From NCBI GenBank assembly GCA_036505275.1, contig DASXTS010000359.1, forward strand, positions 1 through 22,575: a stretch of 22,575 bases of DNA. Direction: 5' to 3'. A model generated the notes under the pieces. The model did no database searches. It was not told the origin of the DNA and saw only the letters and a program-made list of their open reading frames with translations. The translations under genes and the position numbers were made by a program. The stretch is from DASXTS01 sp036505275. Lineage in GTDB: Bacteria; Actinomycetota; Actinomycetes; Mycobacteriales; Pseudonocardiaceae. This document shows positions 19,801-22,575 of the stretch, piece by piece (positions within the stretch are counted from its first letter, which is position 1; each line of letters begins with the position of its first letter).

Positions 19801-20569
19801 CGTCAACTGCACGCTCACCCTGCTCAAGAGCAGCATCCGCAAGACCGGGACGCTCGGCGACGGCGACTACGGCCGTGCCGCCGATGCGGTGGACGCCCGC
19901 TTCGACGACTACTACGGCAGCATGCAGTCGATCGTGACCAGCAGCGCGCAGAACGACGGTGGCCTGTTCGAGACGAACCTGCGCGACGAGCGCTACCTGC
20001 CGTTCGAGAACTCCGGGGCGATCAGCGAGTGGCAGCTGACGCTGCCCGCGAACCCGGCCGCCGACGAGCCGACGCAGTTCGACTACGAGACGATCAGCGA
20101 CGTGGTGCTGCACGTCCGCTACACGGCCCGCGAGGGCGGAGAGTCACTCGGCCGGGCCGCGCGCGCGGACCTGCGCGGCCGGATCGACGCGGCACAGGCG
20201 CCCGGCTCCGTGCGGCTGTTCTCGCTGCGGCACGACTTCCCGGTCGCCTGGGCCGCATACCGGAGCGCCGAGAAGGTGGCCGGCACGTTCCGGCCGATCA
20301 CCATCACGCTGACGCCGCAGCACTACCCGTACTGGAGCCGGGCCAAGGACGGCGAGGTGAAGGCGGCGGTCCTGATCGCCCGCGGCACGGGCGCGCTGCA
20401 GGTGGCGAAGGCGGACGGCTCCGAACCGGACGACCTGGGCGCGTTCGTCGGCGACCTGAAGCGCACCGAGATCAGCGATCCGCCGCCGTTCACGGGCGAG
20501 TGGCACGCCGCCCTGACCGCGGACGGCATCGAGGACGCCTGGCTGCTGATCACCTGGGGAGGTGCATGA
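16817..20569 (+). CDS. TcA subunit, C-terminal pore-forming and TcB-binding piece (A2)
   Basis: The 1250-aa protein completes the split A subunit. The ATG at 16817 overlaps the A1 stop, with GAAGGGAAG just upstream; the frame stays open far upstream inside A1, but that part is a shadow. Residues about 85-225 are Thr/Ala-rich with repeated V-T-L steps (GTAVTLDAQ; RADTVVTLRAETAVTL; LPAGTQV). A TcA signature follows at 248-298 (DLDFTSGGAYSAYNWELFFH; KNQRFADAQHWFHFIFDPT). Long helices begin near 570 (EKEDAEALALLRAKHESAI), a glycine-rich segment that may be the channel tip lies near 730-755, and RREREWAFQ near 785 matches the return helix of TcdA1. The end (LAGTEGLLAGDRLVADLKRM near 902; GPSHYFRRIKNV at 971-982; ISDVVLHVRYTAREGG) is the TcB-binding domain. 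By family knowledge this part forms the pentameric channel injected through the target membrane. It probably assembles with A1, as YenA1 and YenA2 do in Yersinia entomophaga. Confidence 0.92.
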   Translation: MNLGTAKGTATHGVLDSELYFHLQRYTETRETKHFVVQERDVSYRFSTHHHEYVSVLEDRLRQFGLAVLQSADTEFAPDGASLPESVEVALAAGGQVTVPALAALLLRATTQARLPDGSSVQLAAASSLHAAGAAAAIAPEGLNATLTGAMTNTPPPGTAVTLDAQPAFLRADTVVTLRAETAVTLFNGAAATLPAGTQVRMAARTEFPIAANTPATIVKSRPRPVLYAAAMDRYGPTAAVQRPRPVRDLDFTSGGAYSAYNWELFFHAPLMMAVHLSKNQRFADAQHWFHFIFDPTDSSDGPEPERFWKVRPFRTTDVKQVEEILVNLATEADPALRAETVSSIDAWQRAPFRPHVIARYRQQAYMYKTVMAYLDNLIAWGDSLFAQDTGEAIDEALMLYMLAAGILGPRPQAVPAKGTMKPQSYANLRKDLRKFGSVLRDVEADAPFDLMPLPAADAAPSPQTAAVRSLGKALYFGVPRNDKLLGYWGTVADRLFKIHNSLNLQGVFRQLALFEPPIDPALLARAAASGVDVAAIVNGLNQPLPLVRFPLLLLKATELAQEVKSLATNLLSSMEKEDAEALALLRAKHESAILKLVEQVKYTQLQEAVKAKEGLQKSLLNAMQRYVYYERQLGKTLEQIGAAVPELVPLDRTGLTDMSLKAEEGDVAPRNIDVDIATDAFAAVAGFLNGGKLMSSHEVRESLFLEGGQLASDVANVANIVSSIGHAVPSFSVHVQPWGLGTTVNYGGSNVGNAAGAVASAARAIAERLNFEARRAARIDGFARREREWAFQSNLAAGEIGQIFKQIRAAEIREAAADLELRNHREQITQAAQIEQFLNADGTNKTGKITNKALYAYLKREVKGLYARCFGMAFDVARKAERALQHELGDTGLTFLEFGYLAGTEGLLAGDRLVADLKRMELAYLELNRREYELTKHVSLLQVAPQALLELRTTGSCTIRLGEELFNLDGPSHYFRRIKNVAVTVPCVTGPYAGVNCTLTLLKSSIRKTGTLGDGDYGRAADAVDARFDDYYGSMQSIVTSSAQNDGGLFETNLRDERYLPFENSGAISEWQLTLPANPAADEPTQFDYETISDVVLHVRYTAREGGESLGRAARADLRGRIDAAQAPGSVRLFSLRHDFPVAWAAYRSAEKVAGTFRPITITLTPQHYPYWSRAKDGEVKAAVLIARGTGALQVAKADGSEPDDLGAFVGDLKRTEISDPPPFTGEWHAALTADGIEDAWLLITWGGA

Positions 20570-20779
20570 ACAGACGCGGGCGCCGGTCATCGACGCGGCT
20601 GCCCTGCGACGGGCGCTGATGACTACCTGACCGGGCAGCTTCATCTGCAAGGGATCACCATCGCCGGCAACCCTGATCTGCACGGGTCGACGCTCACCGT
20701 ACAGTTCACCCTCACTCAGTGTGAGCCACCCAGTGTTCGGCAGTGTGCCCAGAGAACAGGAGTTGAAGCTGTGATTTAG
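20562..20779 (+). pseudogene. Broken small fourth gene coupled to the toxin operon
   Basis: A GTG at 20562, inside the last codons of A2, opens a frame reading MHEQTRAPVIDAAALRRAL and then runs into a stop (TGA, 20628-20630). In the neighbouring frame from 20618 the sequence continues smoothly as DDYLTGQLHLQGITIAGNPD, then LHGSTLTVQFTLTQCEPP, to a TAG at 20777-20779. Adding one base near 20617-20618 would join the two into a protein of about 73 residues with good actinomycete codon use in both halves. The tail after about 20725 looks random, so the original gene may have been longer and cut by rearrangement. I do not recognise the family. The ribosome-binding sequence GGGGAG directly abuts the GTG, which is unusual but compatible with translational coupling. 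The alternative ATG at 20566 gives only 17 residues. A sequencing error could also explain the shift. Confidence 0.5.
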
Positions 20780-21338
20780 GTGGATTCATTGCTTGTCAGC
20801 TCGTCGTTGCGTGCCGGTGTGAGTCCGGTCCGAGCGGCGGCACCGAGAGCCTTCGGGAGAAGCTGCACGAGCATGTGCCGCGCGAATTCAAGCTCGTCCC
20901 GGTTGGTTCGAAGCTCGTCGGCCACCTTGCCGGCGGCGCTGGCTAGGTCCTTCCGTGCCTTCTCGGAAACGATCTCGTCTTCTGCGGTCAACGACTTCCA
21001 CAACTCCCTGTACCGCCTAATCGCCCTCGATTCCCGAAGCTTTGTCCGCCCTCCGGAGGAGAATGTCCACGCCGTCCTTGTCCGGATTAATGCGGATGAG
21101 CAGGAATGGCAGGAAGGATGGCTGCCACGGGGAGTTCGTCGTCCCGCCAGCCGGCGCCCGCCTCCCGGCACCGCCTCGCCAACTCCGTGGTGGGCTGCTC
21201 GCGGCTGCCTGTCGTGGCTTCGCGAGCCTCAAGACTGCTTCGCAGGCCCACTGCGGTGAGGAACAAGCTGCGCCGTGGAGCGAGGATATGAGGGGCTCCG
21301 GTCTGCCACGCGTAGCCAGCGAATACCAGCGCCGTCCT
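20776..21338 (-). pseudogene. Remnant of an unidentified minus-strand gene in three frames
   Basis: Three overlapping minus-strand segments look coding but lie in different frames. Nearest the IS (21338-21090) is TALVFAGYAWQTGAPHILA, later LTAVGLRSSLEAREATTG and ELARRCREAGAGWRDDELPV, ending at a TAA (21089-21087). Next is FLPFLLIRINPDKDGVDILL (about 21112-21053). Last is RESRAIRRYRELWKSL, then TAEDEIVSEKARKDLASAAG and a helical C-terminus ending NDELTSNEST at the TAA at 20776-20778. The last segment has a charged, coiled-coil-like composition and good codon use. The likely history is one gene with at least two frameshifts whose 5' end was removed at the IS boundary. I do not recognise the family. 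The plus-strand frames here are serine/arginine-rich and look like shadows. Confidence 0.4.
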
Positions 21339-21359
21339 CAGTGAGCTGATCTCAGCAAC
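21339..21359. repeat. Left terminal inverted repeat of the IS
   Basis: It begins CAGTGAGC and continues TGATCTCAGCAAC. It matches the reverse complement of 22317-22337 at 20 of 21 positions; the mismatch is at position 8 (C here, T in the other copy). Confidence 0.85.
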
Positions 21360-21442
21360 GCAAAGGTGTTGATTGGTGCGACACGGGCGAAGGCGTTGAG
21401 ATCGGACGGTGCTGGAAACGGGCGTGGGGCCCTCGGTAGGTA

Positions 21443-21476
21443 GTTCTCACCACAAGATCACCCACATGGTGAGGAC
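21443..21476 (+). promoter_or_regulatory. Hairpin covering the transposase ribosome-binding site
   Basis: GTTCTCACCA (21443-21452) pairs with TGGTGAGGAC (21467-21476) to form a ten-base-pair stem with one G-T pair and a 14-base loop. The only good ribosome-binding site for the transposase, GAGGA at 21471-21475 (six bases before the GTG at 21482), is in the right arm. In transposons such as IS10 and IS50, comparable stems form in transcripts entering from outside and prevent accidental transposase translation. A similar role here is inferred. Confidence 0.5.
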
Positions 21477-21481
21477 CCCAC

Positions 21482-22324
21482 GTGATCACGTATCGTGCCA
21501 CGCTCGACGTCCCGAGGGAACTCGTGCAGTACCTCGGCCGGTTGCTGGCCGCCGAACGCCGCGCGCGAGGCACTCGCTCCGGTACCCGCGCCCTGACCTG
21601 CTTCTACCAGGCGCTGCTGGTGCTGGTCTGGTTCCGCAAGGGCGAGGACGCCACCCTGCTGGGCGCCGGCTTCGGCATCTCCCGGGCCACCGCATACCGG
21701 TACCTGGCCGAGGGCATCGCGGTACTGTCCGCCCAGGCCCAGGATCTGCACACCGCCCTGCGCCGGGTCGCCGCCGACGGCTGGTCGTACGTGATCCTGG
21801 ATGGCAAGCTGTTCGACTGCGACCGGCTGACCGAAACCACTGTTTCCGTCAAGGGCGAGACGATCGACGCCTGGTATTCCGGCAAGCACCGCGACTTCGG
21901 CGCGAACATTCAAGCCATCATGCGCCCGGACGGGCTGCCGATCTGGACGTCAGCGGCGATGCCCGGGCATCTGCACGACACGACCTGCGCCCGCCAACTG
22001 GGCGTGACCGCTGCGCTGAACTGGTCCGCCAGTGACCTCGAGCTGCCCGCCCTGGCCGACTCCGGTTACGAAGGCGCAGGCCATGGCATCAAGACCCCGG
22101 TCAAGCAGCCCGCCGACGGCAGCCGGCTCGCCATCGACAACCGCGCCTACAACCGGCTGCTGCGCGGGCTGCGCTGGCAAGGCGAACGCGGCTTCGCGAT
22201 CCTGATCGGACGCTGGAAAACACTCCGTCACACCACCGCCAGCCCACGCCGCGTCGGCGACATCGTCGCCGCAGCGCTCCACCTGACTCATTTCGAATAC
22301 AAATACCTACCCGAAAGTTGCTGA
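21482..22324 (+). CDS. IS5-family DDE transposase (DDE_Tnp_4 type)
   Basis: The 280-aa protein begins at GTG 21482 and ends with a TGA inside the right inverted repeat. An N-terminal helix-turn-helix region (about residues 35-80; FRKGEDATLLGAGFGISRAT, AYRYLAEGI) is followed by an RNase H-like catalytic core. The DDE residues can be placed at Asp107 (YVILDGKLFDCDRL), Asp193 (LADSGYEGAGHG) and Glu235 (GERGFAILIGRWKTL), with the spacing and surroundings of the HARBI1-like DDE_Tnp_4 group. The frame is intact and all three residues are present, so the enzyme could be active. It would bind the 21-base ends and move the element by cut-and-paste. Its translation start lies just after a stem that covers the ribosome-binding site. 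It is carried by the element and has no functional link to the toxin genes. Confidence 0.88.
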   Translation: MITYRATLDVPRELVQYLGRLLAAERRARGTRSGTRALTCFYQALLVLVWFRKGEDATLLGAGFGISRATAYRYLAEGIAVLSAQAQDLHTALRRVAADGWSYVILDGKLFDCDRLTETTVSVKGETIDAWYSGKHRDFGANIQAIMRPDGLPIWTSAAMPGHLHDTTCARQLGVTAALNWSASDLELPALADSGYEGAGHGIKTPVKQPADGSRLAIDNRAYNRLLRGLRWQGERGFAILIGRWKTLRHTTASPRRVGDIVAAALHLTHFEYKYLPESC

Positions 22325-22337
22325 GATCAACTCACTG
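22317..22337. repeat. Right terminal inverted repeat of the IS
   Basis: It reads GTTGCTGAGATCA then ACTCACTG and contains the transposase stop codon at 22322-22324. It is the inverted partner of 21339-21359, with one mismatch. Confidence 0.85.
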
Positions 22338-22440
22338 TGCCACTAAGGAAGACTCTCCCATTTAGCAGCGCAAATGAAGCGCCAATAACGGCTGCCAAGA
22401 TCCATCCGACAGGCGTAGGCGCCGGACGAACCTCCCGCAC
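22338..22440 (-). pseudogene. Possible N-terminal fragment of a membrane protein cut by the IS
   Basis: On the minus strand a GTG at 22440-22438, directly after an in-frame TAG, opens 34 codons that run into the IS end. They read MREVRPAPTPVG and then WILAAVIGASFALLNGRVFL, a plausible membrane helix, before LSG. If the IS is removed this could lead into the minus-strand remnant at 20776-21338, whose orientation agrees. No convincing ribosome-binding site precedes the GTG. A hydrophobic stretch in so short a frame can occur by chance, so this is tentative. I see nothing else I can assign in the rest of 22338-22551. Confidence 0.25.
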
Positions 22441-22551
22441 CTACCAACAGTGCCGGCAGCGCGTGCCCGGACCTGGCCGAACCGACCCGCCCCAGGCGGG
22501 TCCTGCCCGTCCTGCGGTTGGCCGTCGAGCGTGGACAAGGAACCGCCGACC

Positions 22552-22575
22552 ATGACCACCCATAGTCAGCGTCAG
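22552..22575 (+). CDS. Possible start of a gene running off the right edge
   Basis: ATG at 22552 begins MTTHSQRQ and stays open to the window end. AAGGAA at 22537-22542 lies nine bases upstream, an acceptable ribosome-binding site. Eight codons are too few to say more. Confidence 0.25.

Larger units (their letters stand above)
21339..22337 (+). mobile_element. IS5-family insertion sequence, apparently complete
   Basis: The element is about 999 bases, bounded by 21-base inverted repeats with one mismatch, and contains a single uninterrupted DDE transposase gene whose stop codon lies in the right repeat. This is normal for a complete IS5-type element. No target-site duplication is visible: the left flank reads GTCCT and the right flank TGCCA. 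This suggests recombination or deletion at one end after insertion. It separates two pieces of minus-strand sequence that could once have been one gene. Confidence 0.85.

Noticed and set aside
16538..20113. A 1191-codon open frame on the minus strand opposite A2
   Set aside because: Antisense shadow; A2 on the plus strand has conserved TcA features along its whole length.
20713..20755. Three close copies of a CAGTGT motif and a short palindrome after the broken fourth gene
   Set aside because: The copies are six to seven bases long and irregularly spaced, and the possible CTCAC/GTGAG stem is only five base pairs. This is too weak for an operator, terminator or attachment site.
20780..21259. 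159-codon plus-strand frame between the toxin operon and the IS
   Set aside because: Its product is serine/arginine-rich and low in complexity. The opposite strand gives more protein-like sequence, so I treat this as a shadow.
22337..22555. 72-codon plus-strand frame after the IS
   Set aside because: It starts at the IS boundary, has no ribosome-binding site and gives an R/P/G-rich product without motifs.

Overview
The window is high-GC DNA (about 70% by eye) with strong G/C bias at third codon positions, GTG starts and long antisense shadow frames. This points to an actinomycete; the genus cannot be fixed from the sequence. The centre is one long plus-strand operon for a Tc (toxin complex, ABC-type) toxin, flanked on both sides by decayed genes and an insertion sequence, so the locus sits in a plastic accessory region.

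Left edge (1-1118, minus strand): the start of an intact-looking jetD gene that runs off the window, the 3' remnant of a jetC-like ATPase gene with a one-base deletion between its Walker B and D-loop motifs, and a fragment of a large serine recombinase carrying an in-frame stop. The jetC-jetD order is that of a Wadjet anti-plasmid defence operon, here apparently dead. About 280 non-coding bases (1119-1398) lead into the toxin operon.

Centre (1399-20569, plus strand): three tightly coupled genes. The first encodes a fused TcB-TcC protein of 2545 aa (SpvB domain, FG-GAP/VCBS repeats, TcdB middle domains, RHS cocoon, RHS core motif) with a C-terminal effector of about 294 aa that I do not recognise. 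The second and third encode a TcA subunit split in two: A1 (2590 aa; peptidoglycan-binding-like and transthyretin-like N-terminal modules, VRP1 region, PA14-like module, neuraminidase-like/ABC-toxin region) and A2 (1250 aa; pore-forming helices and TcB-binding domain). By family knowledge, A1 and A2 would assemble the pentameric translocation pore, and B-C would form the hollow cocoon that holds the cleaved effector and releases it through the pore into a target cell. A short fourth frame begins inside the end of A2 and is broken by a one-base shift.

Right edge (20570-22575): a minus-strand gene remnant spread over three frames, an apparently complete IS5-family element (about 1.0 kb, 21-bp terminal inverted repeats, intact DDE transposase, and a hairpin covering the transposase ribosome-binding site), and beyond it a short membrane-protein-like minus-strand fragment and a possible new plus-strand start. 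The most novel part is the unidentified effector domain of the B-C protein, followed by the split, enlarged A subunit with its Thr/Ala-rich repeat.
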